Shown piece after piece: positions 53,915 to 63,317 of a stretch of DNA of 64,000 bases (position 1 is its first letter; every line of letters starts with the position of its first letter). The notes under the pieces were generated by a model. It was not told the DNA's origin, did no database searches, and saw only the letters and a list, made by a program, of their open reading frames with translations. The position numbers were made by a program, and so were the translations under genes. This stretch comes from Promethearchaeota archaeon (GTDB lineage: Archaea; Asgardarchaeota; Lokiarchaeia; Sigyniarchaeales; SOKP01). The stretch covers positions 1 through 64,000 of the forward strand of contig JAEOTZ010000004.1 in NCBI GenBank assembly GCA_016839585.1, given 5' to 3'.

Positions 53915-54523
53915 TTACTTTGTCGATATTACAACAGTTTCAGATGCATTTTGCATAATCCTTAATCTTTTTTCAGGTTCACCTGAATTCTTAATGATTC
54001 CAATAATGAAATCTATTATTAGAAAACCACCACCTTTTAAAAGATTATTAATAGCATAATTTCCTGGTGTTGTTGGTTCAAGTGTTTTCTCATCCACCGT
54101 TCTTAGGCTTAATGCTACTTTTCCTAAGGTCTGACCATCGTTGTAAGTCTCTAGGAGCCAGAAGTACAAAAACCCAATTAACCAGTTGAAAGGAAATGTA
54201 AACCACCATCTTCTAAATACAAAAGGATTATAAAAAAAGAATGGTAGGAAAATTAAAAATGATATCACCCAGCTTATTATACTAATGGCTATCCAATCAA
54301 TAATAATAGCTCCAAATCGAGGCCAAAAATCTCCGTATATTACACCTGAAGGTGCAATTTTTTCAACGGTTTGAATAGATTGTTTTTGAGGAACTTCAGT
54401 TTTAACAGCAGGAGTAACTTCTGAAACTTCTATTCTAGAAGTTAAATCCGCTCCACAGGTATCACAAAATTGAGAATCCGGTTCTAATTTGTTACCGCAT
54501 TTTGGACAAAATTTTAGCGACAC
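53915..54523 (-). CDS. RDD-family membrane protein with N-terminal zinc ribbon
   Basis: The N-terminus is a zinc ribbon, C6-x2-C9 and C20-x2-C23 (KFCPKCGNK and QFCDTCGADL). After a variable linker (25-65), the RDD domain starts with FWPRFGAIIIDWIAISIISW (R-x-x-A-x-x-x-D), then two further helices, and YNDGQTLGKVALSLRTVDEK is the conserved G-Q-T-x-G-K signature. The role of RDD proteins is uncertain; they are often linked to ion or lipid transport. The start is GTG at 54523 with GGTGA upstream. Confidence 0.8.
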   Translation of the reverse strand: MSLKFCPKCGNKLEPDSQFCDTCGADLTSRIEVSEVTPAVKTEVPQKQSIQTVEKIAPSGVIYGDFWPRFGAIIIDWIAISIISWVISFLIFLPFFFYNPFVFRRWWFTFPFNWLIGFLYFWLLETYNDGQTLGKVALSLRTVDEKTLEPTTPGNYAINNLLKGGGFLIIDFIIGIIKNSGEPEKRLRIMQNASETVVISTK

Positions 54524-54706
54524 TTTTTATTCACCATTTTTTATCAAAAAAATTACTATATAATACTTGTTAATTTTTAATATGCAGTTTATATAAGTCT
54601 TTTGGAGTCTATTTTTAATATATTTCTCTTATAAAAAAAAAGTTTTATTATATTAAATTTGAGAGAGAATGAAAGAAAATCAAAATTAGAGAGAACAATT
54701 TAAATT

Positions 54707-55813
54707 TTAAAAATAAATCTGGTAATATTTTTCAATAAGATTAATAGTTTCGTTAAAGTCTGATATATTGATTAATTTGTTTAAATCTTGGATTTCAGTT
54801 AATTCTTCTTGATATTTAATTCTAAAATCTTTTGTAAATTCATTTATTATGTTTTCTAATATTTCATTTTTGCGATTTGTAGCAACAACAACAGCAAATC
54901 CTAAATCATCATAATTAACCATTAAATCTGTAGTTATAGTTTGGAGTACATCGATCTGGTTAGATTTTTCTGTAAATTCGGAGAGTATATGATTTAATCC
55001 AATAAGAATATTTCCCCATATTTTTGAATCAGTTTCACCCTCTGAATTCATAAAATTATAAGAGTATAATAAAACACCTGATTTATGATATATGTTAACA
55101 AAATATATCTTATTTGTAACAACCATAAATGTTCTGGGGGCTTTTATTATAATAAGACAACCAAAATTGAAACTAATCCACGCGAAAATTATGAAAAAGC
55201 TTCTAAAAATAGTTAATTCAAAAAAGATATAAAGGATTGACATTGAGATAGGAAAATATAGTAAAATTGCTGAAATATTTAGAAAAAGGCTTATCCTTTT
55301 GTTTCTTCCTCTATTAAAAATTACAATATTAATATAACCATAATAAATAATCATAATGATTTGAAATACTATGAAATGTAATCCAAATAGAAAACCAAAT
55401 GAATATTGAACTGTATTGATATTATTTTCTATAGTGATTGAATCTGGTGAAAAGATATTTCCGATAAGTAACCCAAAAATAATAATGAAAATCAAATATG
55501 GCGAAATTGGGATCTGCTTGTAATCTTTTATAAAACTATAAAATAAGGAAATTTGCATTAGTACAGCTAAGTAAGACACTATAGAAATTTTCCAAAATAA
55601 TAGGTTAATCAGGTCTGAGATATAAATAATTATGGATAATATAAATGAAGTTGAATATATTACTCCAAAATTTATAATTGTCAATATAATTAATATATCC
55701 AATAGTTTTGTTCCATATTTGTTAATATGTTGGATTAGAGCATAAATAGTAAAAATACTCACAAATAACGAGAAAATATATCCAATTACTAAAAAAAATA
55801 AAAATAAATTCAT
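54707..55813 (-). CDS. 7TM protein with C-terminal longin-like domain, paralogue B
   Basis: Residues 1-225 hold about seven helices. Residues 228-340 are soluble with a strand-strand-helix-strand-strand-helix pattern: FVNIYHKSGVLLYSYNFMNS, GNILIGLNHILSEF, VLQTITTDLMVNYDD, FAVVVATNRKNEILE, then a final helix. The 'HKSG-x-L-L-Y-S' hairpin and the order of elements match longin-like/Roadblock-fold domains, which bind small GTPases. It aligns along its full length with the paralogue 138 bases upstream. A membrane receptor feeding a GTPase is inferred. Confidence 0.65.
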   Translation of the reverse strand: MNLFLFFLVIGYIFSLFVSIFTIYALIQHINKYGTKLLDILIILTIINFGVIYSTSFILSIIIYISDLINLLFWKISIVSYLAVLMQISLFYSFIKDYKQIPISPYLIFIIIFGLLIGNIFSPDSITIENNINTVQYSFGFLFGLHFIVFQIIMIIYYGYINIVIFNRGRNKRISLFLNISAILLYFPISMSILYIFFELTIFRSFFIIFAWISFNFGCLIIIKAPRTFMVVTNKIYFVNIYHKSGVLLYSYNFMNSEGETDSKIWGNILIGLNHILSEFTEKSNQIDVLQTITTDLMVNYDDLGFAVVVATNRKNEILENIINEFTKDFRIKYQEELTEIQDLNKLINISDFNETINLIEKYYQIYF

Positions 55814-55951
55814 AATTGTGGAAAATCGCCTGTTATTATACTTAATTTATTATTCAATGTGAGATTTCAGTTAAGAAATGAATACAATCCAAATTTCTCT
55901 TTAAATGAAGAAACAATCCTCATATATAAGATTTTTTCTTTAAGATTACAA

Positions 55952-57061
55952 TTAGTTCTTAATTATATAAGGGGCGAATATCTCATTTATAATAAGTTTT
56001 GTATCCCTAAACTCAGAAATATCTATTAATTGCCTTAAATCTTTTATTTTTATTAATGCCTCCTTAAAGATTTCATTGAATTTTAACATAAATTGCTGTA
56101 CTGATTTTTCAATTACGTAATTTTTATGTTTTGCCACCAATAGAAGCGCATAACCAAATTCATTGTCATATTCGAGAATAATGTCTTTCTCCTTCATTTT
56201 AACCACACTTAGCTTATCTTTCTTATCAATAATGTTATTTAAAATATGACTAATCCCAATTAAAATACTTCCTTTTAGAACAGAGTCTTCTGTCTCTTGA
56301 TCTGCTTCAAAATCAAAAGAATATAAGAGAATTCCTGATTTATGAAAAATAATAAAATCAAAAATCTTATTAGTAATTACTACAAACACATCTGGTTTTT
56401 TAATAATCATAACAAGTAAATAAGAAGAAAAAATAAGATAAACTGATAGAAATAAGATCCTAAGTAAGATATGCTGAATAATTAAATACATAGCATACAG
56501 AATGTTATTAATACAAAATAATATAGAGAGACGATTAAAAAATTGTGCTAGTTTATTATCGCTTATATTAGGAAAACCCCTTATTTCAATATAGACAGTT
56601 AATACACTTACTAAAATAATGAATGTAATAAAAAACACAAAAAAAGGAAGATTATGAAATATATAATTGGAATAAAATTTAGATTCTTTAATTTCAAAGA
56701 CTTCTTCCAAATATAATAAACTAATAATTATTCCTCCTAAAAACGAATAGAGAAAACCCATAAAAATTCTGGTTCTTTTTTTCAATAAAATATAACTGTG
56801 AATCGTACTCATCATACTCAATTTAAATATCATTAATATTATAGAGAGATTCCATAAAAAAAGAGCAATATTCTCACTGAAAACAAGTTCAGTCGATAAA
56901 TTGAATGAAATAATATAACTTATATCAATCAAAAAGTATGCAAAAGTCATTATAGAAAAAATGAAATGGTTAAAATATATCCCTCTGTGCAAAATAACAT
57001 AAAGAATTACAGGAATTGAAATCGAAATTGAAATTATAATATATAATATACTTACAATCAT
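55952..57061 (-). CDS. 7TM protein with C-terminal longin-like domain, paralogue A
   Basis: Same architecture as the next gene: seven hydrophobic helices (residues 1-225), then a soluble domain with FIIFHKSGILLYSFDFEADQ, GSILIGISHILNNI, LSVVKMKEKDIILEYDN, FGYALLLVAKHK and a long helix. The conserved IFHKSG hairpin is shared with paralogue B. Both carry KPDVFVVITNKI or PRTFMVVTNKIY just before the domain, at the end of helix 7. ATG start; no retinal lysine or catalytic motif seen. Tandem duplication is evident. Confidence 0.65.
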   Translation of the reverse strand: MIVSILYIIISISISIPVILYVILHRGIYFNHFIFSIMTFAYFLIDISYIISFNLSTELVFSENIALFLWNLSIILMIFKLSMMSTIHSYILLKKRTRIFMGFLYSFLGGIIISLLYLEEVFEIKESKFYSNYIFHNLPFFVFFITFIILVSVLTVYIEIRGFPNISDNKLAQFFNRLSILFCINNILYAMYLIIQHILLRILFLSVYLIFSSYLLVMIIKKPDVFVVITNKIFDFIIFHKSGILLYSFDFEADQETEDSVLKGSILIGISHILNNIIDKKDKLSVVKMKEKDIILEYDNEFGYALLLVAKHKNYVIEKSVQQFMLKFNEIFKEALIKIKDLRQLIDISEFRDTKLIINEIFAPYIIKN

Positions 57062-57189
57062 GGATTATTTATGATCAACTTTTAATGAACTTCCTACCTA
57101 ATGAAGATTCATATTATTTAATAATATTTAAATATTGGTTTGCTTATAAATTCAAATTTTATAAATTTTTATTAAAGATTAATTCGCTT

Positions 57190-57696
57190 TTAGCTTTTTT
57201 TTCTTCTAATGTAGTCCTTTAGCCACCCTATTTTTTTTGTTTTTATTGAATCAAATTGAGGAACATAAGGCTTTATATCTAACACGGGTGTATTATCTAA
57301 AATGTCAATATGCTTCACTTGAATAATACTTTCTTCTATTCTTAATATTTCCAATATTGATAAGCCAATTGGATTAGGTCGAAAAGGTGTTCGAATAGAA
57401 AAGACTCCCTTTATCTCATCTTTTAAAAATGGTTTTGATTGAAGAGGGACAGGTAATTTCACCATATCAAAAAAATATAAGCAATAAATATGAGAAAATC
57501 CTTCTAAATCTTTTAAGGCAGGTTTAAATTTTGGAAATATTTCGATGTCTCCTTTAACATCTGACATCAAGGATTGGATTGGAATACCTTTAAGAGTTTT
57601 AAAAGGAGAATGAATTATTCCTATTGGCTTAAAACAAATTTTTTCTGGAAATTTACGTTCTTTAAAATTATAAATTTCTCTTTTTGTTATTTCCAT
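57190..57696 (-). CDS. trmO: tRNA (N6-methyl-threonylcarbamoyladenosine) methyltransferase TrmO-like
   Basis: TsaA/YaeB-type protein: KPIGIIHSPFKTLKGIPIQS, EGFSHIYCLYFFD, VFSIRTPFRPNPIGLSILEI, and TPVLDIKPYVPQFDS are the family's conserved motifs, including the R-x-P-x-R-P-N-P-I-G signature. TrmO methylates t6A37 in tRNA with SAM. Length 168 aa is normal. ATG start; divergent from the DNA methyltransferase, with 91 bases between them. Confidence 0.88.
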   Translation of the reverse strand: MEITKREIYNFKERKFPEKICFKPIGIIHSPFKTLKGIPIQSLMSDVKGDIEIFPKFKPALKDLEGFSHIYCLYFFDMVKLPVPLQSKPFLKDEIKGVFSIRTPFRPNPIGLSILEILRIEESIIQVKHIDILDNTPVLDIKPYVPQFDSIKTKKIGWLKDYIRRKKS

Positions 57697-57787
57697 GTAT
57701 TTATTAAGGCTCTTTTGTAAAAATTTTTATTTATTAAAAAGCAAATAAAAACAGTGAAATTAATCTTCAACGATTTTCAAATAATTG

Positions 57788-59698
57788 ATGCATAACTTTT
57801 TAGACTACCTAAAGAAGGATAATATAATAGAGACACTTATTTCACAAGGGATTAATAAACAATTCCATAAAGATTTCCTTAAAAAAATAATAGATAATAT
57901 AGAAAAGTCTCAAAATTTAATTCAAAGTTCTTCGGAATCAATTAATTATAAATCTAATTTTCTTAATCTTGATTTATTTGGAAATATTTATGAAAGGATA
58001 TTAAATCATAAAGAAAGGAAGGCTTTGGGTGAATTTTATACTTCTTTCTCAATTGTGGATTGTATTTTAAATAAAATAGGTTATGATTATAAGGATGACA
58101 TTGAGCGTAAGAAACTAATTGATATAAGCTGCGGTTCAGGAAGTTTTCTAATTCAGGCTATTCGAAGATTAATAGATCGTTATAAAATAATTTACAATAA
58201 AAAAGAAATTGCTGAACTTTCTCTGAAAGAATCTAAATCAATAATTCAAGGAGTGAAAGATAATATTTACGGAATAGATATCAATCCTATTGCATGTGTT
58301 TTATGCCAACTCAATATTCAATCCGTTTTATTTGATATTTTTAAAATTATAAGAAAGTATGAAGATAATTTTCAATTTCCTAAATTTAATATAAACAATA
58401 CAAATACTTTAAGTTGCAATGAAAGAGAATCATTCAACTTTGTTGTAGGAAATCCCCCTTATTTATTTATTAGAGACATTCCAATAGAACAGAGAAGATT
58501 AATTGAGTCGAGTGATTTTGATACAAAAGATGGTCAATATGATTATTATCAAATTTTTATAGAGCTTGGCATTAAATTTTTGAAAGATCAGGGATTCCTT
58601 GGGTATATTGTTCCAGATTCACTTCTGGCTTTATCAAATCGATCTTCAATTAGGAAATTTATTTATAATTATACTAAAATTAAAGAGGTTTACCATACTG
58701 GTCCAAAATTTGATGATCTTATTGTCTCAAATATTATTTTAATTCTGCAAAAAGAAAGATTAAAAGAAAAAAGAGAAAGAAATATAATCCAAATTCATTA
58801 TGGATTTCTAAAAAAACATCAAATTACTCAAAAATTAATTGAAAAATGGGATTATAAATTTTTGATAAATTTAAATTCTATGGATAGTGTCATTCTAGAC
58901 CATTTAAATAATAAATTTCCAAAGTTGAGCGATTTAATAAACAGTGAAAATTTTACTATTCTTTTAAGTAGAGGTACTGAATTAGGAAAAGAAGGTAAGG
59001 TAATTTTTTGTACTAAATGTCAAAAATATTTACCATTACCAAAAAAAGAATTGAAATGCAAAGTCTGTAATAGTTATTTAAATGAGGAATTAATAGAAAC
59101 TATAATTTATGAAAATTTTACAAGAGGAAAAGAGAGAAACTTAAAACCTTTCATTTATTCAATAAATCGATACAAAATTAAAGATTTGAAATATATTGAC
59201 ATTGAGAAACAGGGGATAAACTACAAGAACTTAAAAATTTACGAAAACCGAATTATTATTAGGCAATTAAGTGAACATAATCTTATTTCTGCTACTTATG
59301 ATAAAGATTTTTCACTTACTTCCCAATCTTTTTACAATTTGAAAATATTAAATTCAAATACTGCTGAAATTAATCATTTATATGTTTTAGGGATTATTAA
59401 CTCCACACTTCTCTCATATTATTTTATAAAATCTTTTGGTTCCTACAAAAAACTGTTTCCCAGAATATTAATCGAAAAAATTAAAGATTTCCCAATCAAA
59501 ATTCCTAAGACAAATGAAGAAAGACAATTAGCAAGAAAAATAGGAGAAAAAGTCTCTCTTTTGCTTAATGTAACTGAAATGAATAGTAATTTTAATCTTA
59601 ATATTCAAAAAAAAATTGATCTCCTAGTATTTGAGTTATATCAAATTCCAACAGTAAATCAAGAGTATATTTTCGATTTTATGAATAATTTAAATTAA
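57788..59698 (+). CDS. N6-adenine DNA methyltransferase (Eco57I/type IIG-like, no nuclease seen)
   Basis: Motif X-like GEFYTSFSIVD, motif I DISCGSGSFLIQA, and motif IV NPPYLFI (VVGNPPY) define an N6-adenine methyltransferase. The C-terminal ~300 residues would recognise DNA. A zinc ribbon-like insert (CTKCQKYLPLPKKELKCKVC) lies in that half, at about 405-430. No PD-(D/E)xK nuclease motif is seen in the ~85 residues before motif X. ATG 57788 is taken as start, not the TTG before it. It may be an orphan or part of a system with a partner not in the window. Confidence 0.85.
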   Translation: MHNFLDYLKKDNIIETLISQGINKQFHKDFLKKIIDNIEKSQNLIQSSSESINYKSNFLNLDLFGNIYERILNHKERKALGEFYTSFSIVDCILNKIGYDYKDDIERKKLIDISCGSGSFLIQAIRRLIDRYKIIYNKKEIAELSLKESKSIIQGVKDNIYGIDINPIACVLCQLNIQSVLFDIFKIIRKYEDNFQFPKFNINNTNTLSCNERESFNFVVGNPPYLFIRDIPIEQRRLIESSDFDTKDGQYDYYQIFIELGIKFLKDQGFLGYIVPDSLLALSNRSSIRKFIYNYTKIKEVYHTGPKFDDLIVSNIILILQKERLKEKRERNIIQIHYGFLKKHQITQKLIEKWDYKFLINLNSMDSVILDHLNNKFPKLSDLINSENFTILLSRGTELGKEGKVIFCTKCQKYLPLPKKELKCKVCNSYLNEELIETIIYENFTRGKERNLKPFIYSINRYKIKDLKYIDIEKQGINYKNLKIYENRIIIRQLSEHNLISATYDKDFSLTSQSFYNLKILNSNTAEINHLYVLGIINSTLLSYYFIKSFGSYKKLFPRILIEKIKDFPIKIPKTNEERQLARKIGEKVSLLLNVTEMNSNFNLNIQKKIDLLVFELYQIPTVNQEYIFDFMNNLN

Positions 59699-59700
59699 AT

Positions 59701-59877
59701 TTATTTTTCTTGTTTTTTAACATAATAATTTGTTAAAATTTTATCCCATTTGTCTGCTAATTCGTTTAATTTCGTTTTTTTAAATAATTTAACTGCTCGG
59801 TCTAAGATCTTCGCTATGTTCTCTTCATATTCTAAGATATCTTGGTTTTCATCTTTTAAATACACAAATCCTTTCAT
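59701..59877 (-). CDS. small hypothetical protein (58 aa; possibly 77 aa)
   Basis: The translation from ATG 59877 (MKGFVYLKDENQDILEYEEN) is charged and helical; the longer form from 59934 adds a hydrophobic, less protein-like N-terminus. It is convergent with the methyltransferase, 2 bases between stops. No family recognised. A TPR-like or helical small protein is possible; confidence rests on composition. Confidence 0.4.
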   Translation of the reverse strand: MKGFVYLKDENQDILEYEENIAKILDRAVKLFKKTKLNELADKWDKILTNYYVKKQEK

Positions 59878-60028
59878 GTATAAATAATGGAAAAAAATCA
59901 AATAAAAAATATTATAGTATGGAGATGTAGTCAAGATGTAGTCTAAAAGATGATTTTAGTAATATCTAAATATAGATATTTTTATATTATCTAACAATAT
60001 TATATTCTTAATTGTATAATCAACAAGT

Positions 60029-61024
60029 ATGAAAACTGATGAAAAAATGGAAAAGCTACCCGATGAAACTCTTCTAAAACCAATATTAATAAATTACATG
60101 AATGAGATTGATGGGGTACTAGCGGTAGCGATATGTGATAGAAATGGATTTATTATTTCTTCGGAATTTAAACAACAAGCGGCTGATGAATCAGTAATTG
60201 GTGTTATTTCGGCAATTCTTGACAGCTATATTGACAGAATTAAAAGCGAATTTGGATCTTTTGGAAATTTTTTTAATATTACAATTACTGGTGATAAAAA
60301 ATTCGCATTCGCTAGTATGGGTCCACATTCAATTCTAACCACAGTTGCAGACCCGTCAACTTCCGATGTTGAATTAAAAGTCTATTCTGAACATGTAGCA
60401 AGTAAAATTGAACTAGTTTTGAAAGGTAATGAAGATGTGTCTCCTCAAATTCCTGAGATAATAAAGGCATTGTCTAAAACTCGAGGTGGACAACTTTCAA
60501 AATTGGAGGGAGAGTTTTCAAATAAATTAATATTAACTGGAGATTATGCAGTTGGTAAAACATCTCTTATTAGACGATTTGTTGAGAATAAATTTGAAAA
60601 GGATTATATCTCTACTATTGGGGTACAGATTTCAAAAAAGATCGTTAATATAAGTGAGCAAACAAAAATGAATTTCATCATTTGGGACATCGGTGGACAG
60701 GTTAAACAAATGGCACCGTATCGAAAAAAATTTTATACTGGTACTAATGCTGCATTTATTGTTGTAGATCGAACTCGCCCAGATAATTTAAAAAGTGTTG
60801 ATTTTTGGTTTAATGATATCAAAAAACAAATTCCTAAAGATATCTCAATTGTAATAGTTGGCAATAAATCCGATTTAGTTGATGAAATAGTTATTAGTGA
60901 AGATGACATAAGAACTATTGCAAAAGAATTTGGTTTCCATTACATTCTTACCTCTGCCAAAACTGGAGTTGGTGTTAATGATGCTTTCTTATATGTTGCG
61001 TACAGAGTTATAGAAATTCTATAA
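60029..61024 (+). CDS. Roadblock/LC7 domain fused to a Rab-like small GTPase
   Basis: Residues 12-130 form a Roadblock domain (ILINYMNEIDGVLAVAICDR, FIISSEFKQQAADESVIGVI, FFNITITGDKKFAFASMG). Residues 165-331 are a complete Rab-like GTPase: G1 GDYAVGKTS (171-179), G2 T196 (STIGVQ), G3 WDIGGQ (219-224, followed by V instead of E), G4 NKSD (279-282), G5 SAK (309-311). Roadblock proteins of the MglB type are GTPase activators for MglA. Here both lie on one polypeptide. The altered E after DxGGQ may change hydrolysis. ATG start; probably leaderless. Confidence 0.9.
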   Translation: MKTDEKMEKLPDETLLKPILINYMNEIDGVLAVAICDRNGFIISSEFKQQAADESVIGVISAILDSYIDRIKSEFGSFGNFFNITITGDKKFAFASMGPHSILTTVADPSTSDVELKVYSEHVASKIELVLKGNEDVSPQIPEIIKALSKTRGGQLSKLEGEFSNKLILTGDYAVGKTSLIRRFVENKFEKDYISTIGVQISKKIVNISEQTKMNFIIWDIGGQVKQMAPYRKKFYTGTNAAFIVVDRTRPDNLKSVDFWFNDIKKQIPKDISIVIVGNKSDLVDEIVISEDDIRTIAKEFGFHYILTSAKTGVGVNDAFLYVAYRVIEIL

Positions 61025-61173
61025 ATTGTAAGAAACAAACTTTTTATTTGCTCGACTTCTTTTAAATAATAGATAATTTTAATATTGAAATCATTTAATG
61101 GAGGTTAGATAAGATAGTATTAAAAGTTGCATTCAATCAAATATTAGCAACCTGAAACGCAGCTGGCTATATA

Positions 61174-62034
61174 ATGGGTTTTTCAATTAAAGAAATTACA
61201 TACAAACAAAGATATCTAATATACTTAACAGAACAAGAATACTCAGGACCTTGGTTTAGTTTTAAATTAAAAGGAAAAACAATAGGGACAATTCCTGTAA
61301 TTTTAAAAAACGTAGAACCGACCCCTGTTTATAATATGGTTAATACCCGTATGGGTTCTGTTATTCATAGAGTTACTCTTGATTTCAATATCACAGAATA
61401 CCTGAAAAAACTTATGAAAGAAGGTAAATTAAAACATCATCCATTTAAGAAAAAAGAATTCGTTCGCTTGTATATAGATATTTTTAACCGTCCAAAAGTA
61501 CCTTTTATTAATACATATTTTACATTAAAAAATATTTCAGACTACAATTTAAACGATTTTTCAATGTATTTTGTATTTGACTTTGATATTAATGGACTTG
61601 AAGGATTTGATAACGATTTTTCAGGATATGATGAAGAAAGTGATATTATTTATCAATATGACAAAACAGGGTTACATGGGGGCTTTTCTCCCCTCTCTAA
61701 ATCAACAAATTTCGAATCCTGTTTAACAAAGGATTTTAAAATAAATAATGAAAATTTAAATCTTTCAAATACATTATATAAGGGTCCTGGAGAGATTCTA
61801 TCAGCATTACAGATTGAATTCATGACTTTAGAACCTAATCATTCATTTCAAACCGCTTTAGTAATTTCTGGTGGAGAAAGCAAAACTGAGTTAATAGAAA
61901 ATATACAAGCAGGAAAAAGTAATGCTATAAAATATTTAGGACAGGTAAATAGATCAGTTAAATCAGAGCAACGGAATTTACAAGAGGAGGCATTTATTAA
62001 ATTGAATATACAAGAAGGGAAGGAATGTGAATAA
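61174..62034 (+). CDS. hypothetical beta-rich protein (286 aa)
   Basis: No family recognised. The sequence reads as a soluble beta-sandwich-type protein with many aromatic and acidic residues (VPFINTYFTLKNISDYNLND, FDFDINGLEGFDNDFSGYDE) and no signal peptide or membrane helix. It has no nuclease or methyltransferase motif, although it lies between two DNA methyltransferase genes (one on each side, one gene apart). The ATG lacks a Shine-Dalgarno sequence; upstream a strong GGAGG is followed by an in-frame ATA codon 60 bases earlier and a TGA stop (61153-61155). Confidence 0.55.
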   Translation: MGFSIKEITYKQRYLIYLTEQEYSGPWFSFKLKGKTIGTIPVILKNVEPTPVYNMVNTRMGSVIHRVTLDFNITEYLKKLMKEGKLKHHPFKKKEFVRLYIDIFNRPKVPFINTYFTLKNISDYNLNDFSMYFVFDFDINGLEGFDNDFSGYDEESDIIYQYDKTGLHGGFSPLSKSTNFESCLTKDFKINNENLNLSNTLYKGPGEILSALQIEFMTLEPNHSFQTALVISGGESKTELIENIQAGKSNAIKYLGQVNRSVKSEQRNLQEEAFIKLNIQEGKECE

Positions 62035-62133
62035 ATAAAATCCAATTTGATGATTCAAATAAAAAACCTTTATTCGGAAGTTATTTGATGAATACTCTGC
62101 GCGAGTGAGGATTTTAACATATTAATTATTCAA

Positions 62134-63198
62134 TTAATAGTTAAAATCATATTTTTGATAATTCAGAATAAATTTGTTATTAACATTATTAGAACTCTTT
62201 ATTTTATATAATAGAATATCTCGTTCTTGTTTTGTAATAACAGGAAATTTATAGTGGACAGAATTATATCTTATTTCTTTATTTTTCTTCTGATATTTTT
62301 TTATGAAATTGACATGCTGATTTAGTCTATCATTTAATAATTCAAGATTCAGTTGTTTAATATTCTCTATATTTTTTTTAAATATATTCATGAATTCTGA
62401 GTTAATTTCATACCCAATTGAGTTTCTTGCAGAGATCATTGCTGCCAATGATGTTGTTCCTGTTCCCCAGAAAGGATCTAAAATTATATCTTCATATAAA
62501 GAATACATATTTATTAAACGACATGGTAATTCTAAAGGATAAGCTGCAGATCGCTCTCTTAATTTTTTTTGATTATTATCGTTTGTTTTTAAAATTTGAG
62601 GTGTTCCTCTGATATCTACCCAAATATCTGAAAACCATTTATTCCTTTCTTCCCAGAAAAACGCGCTGTTATATCTATTTTCCGATTTTGGGGTTATATT
62701 GCGTATATTTTGTCCTTTCCTAAATATTAAAATATACTCGTGTTCAAGAGTGACATACGCATTAGGAGGTAACATTCCAGAACCAAGGAATTTATTTGGA
62801 CTATTTGTTGGTTTTCGCCACAATATACAAGGGAGTTCAATAAAACCTTTATGTTGGAAAAAGTTGGAAACTTTAACATGATTGGGATATAATTGAAAGG
62901 ACTTACCAATTTTTCTTGTAGAATCTCCTATATTGATGCATACTATTCCCCCTAATTTTACTACTCGAACAACTTCATTCCATACTTTATCTAACTCTTC
63001 ATGCATCAAATTAAATGCTATTCTACCTTTTTCTTCTTCGAGTGCTTTTTTAATCTTATGATTTAAAGAAGAAAATAATGAATCCCACATTTCAATCATA
63101 GGATAAGGAGGTGAAGTTACCATTAATTCTATGGAGTTTGGTTCAACTTCGCGCATTTCAGATGAATTTTTAAAATATATCTTATGAGTTGTTTCCAT
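62134..63198 (-). CDS. DNA methyltransferase (beta class, SPPY type)
   Basis: Motif IV VTSPPYPMIEMWDSL (about 27-41) and motif I DPFWGTGTTSLAAMISARNS (about 239-258) occur in the order typical of beta-class N4-cytosine or N6-adenine methyltransferases; SPPY favours N4-cytosine. GGIVCINIGDSTRKIG fits motif V. Length 354 aa. The C-terminus is basic and helical. No restriction gene lies next to it. Start ATG, divergent from the phosphodiesterase-type gene at 63318. Confidence 0.88.
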   Translation of the reverse strand: METTHKIYFKNSSEMREVEPNSIELMVTSPPYPMIEMWDSLFSSLNHKIKKALEEEKGRIAFNLMHEELDKVWNEVVRVVKLGGIVCINIGDSTRKIGKSFQLYPNHVKVSNFFQHKGFIELPCILWRKPTNSPNKFLGSGMLPPNAYVTLEHEYILIFRKGQNIRNITPKSENRYNSAFFWEERNKWFSDIWVDIRGTPQILKTNDNNQKKLRERSAAYPLELPCRLINMYSLYEDIILDPFWGTGTTSLAAMISARNSIGYEINSEFMNIFKKNIENIKQLNLELLNDRLNQHVNFIKKYQKKNKEIRYNSVHYKFPVITKQERDILLYKIKSSNNVNNKFILNYQKYDFNY

Positions 63199-63283
63199 TA
63201 TCTTTTTTGGTGCTATCTATTAATCTGTATCAAATAAAAATAATTAAAAATTCAAATTCTTATACTTCAATATTTCATTTAAA

Positions 63284-63294
63284 TTTATATAAAT
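63284..63294 (+). promoter_or_regulatory. TATA box for the alkaline phosphatase-superfamily gene
   Basis: TTTATATAAAT at 63284-63294 is 24 bases before the ATG at 63318, with no ribosome site in between, so the transcript is likely leaderless. Typical archaeal TATA spacing. Confidence 0.55.
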
Positions 63295-63317
63295 AATTAT
63301 CAAATATTAGATATATT

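Noticed and set aside
57785-57787. TTG as start of the N6-adenine methyltransferase
   Set aside because: An ATG follows directly at 57788, and no ribosome site favours the TTG.
61174-62034. Restriction endonuclease partner of the DNA methyltransferases
   Set aside because: No PD-(D/E)xK, HNH or GIY-YIG motif is seen; kept as unknown.
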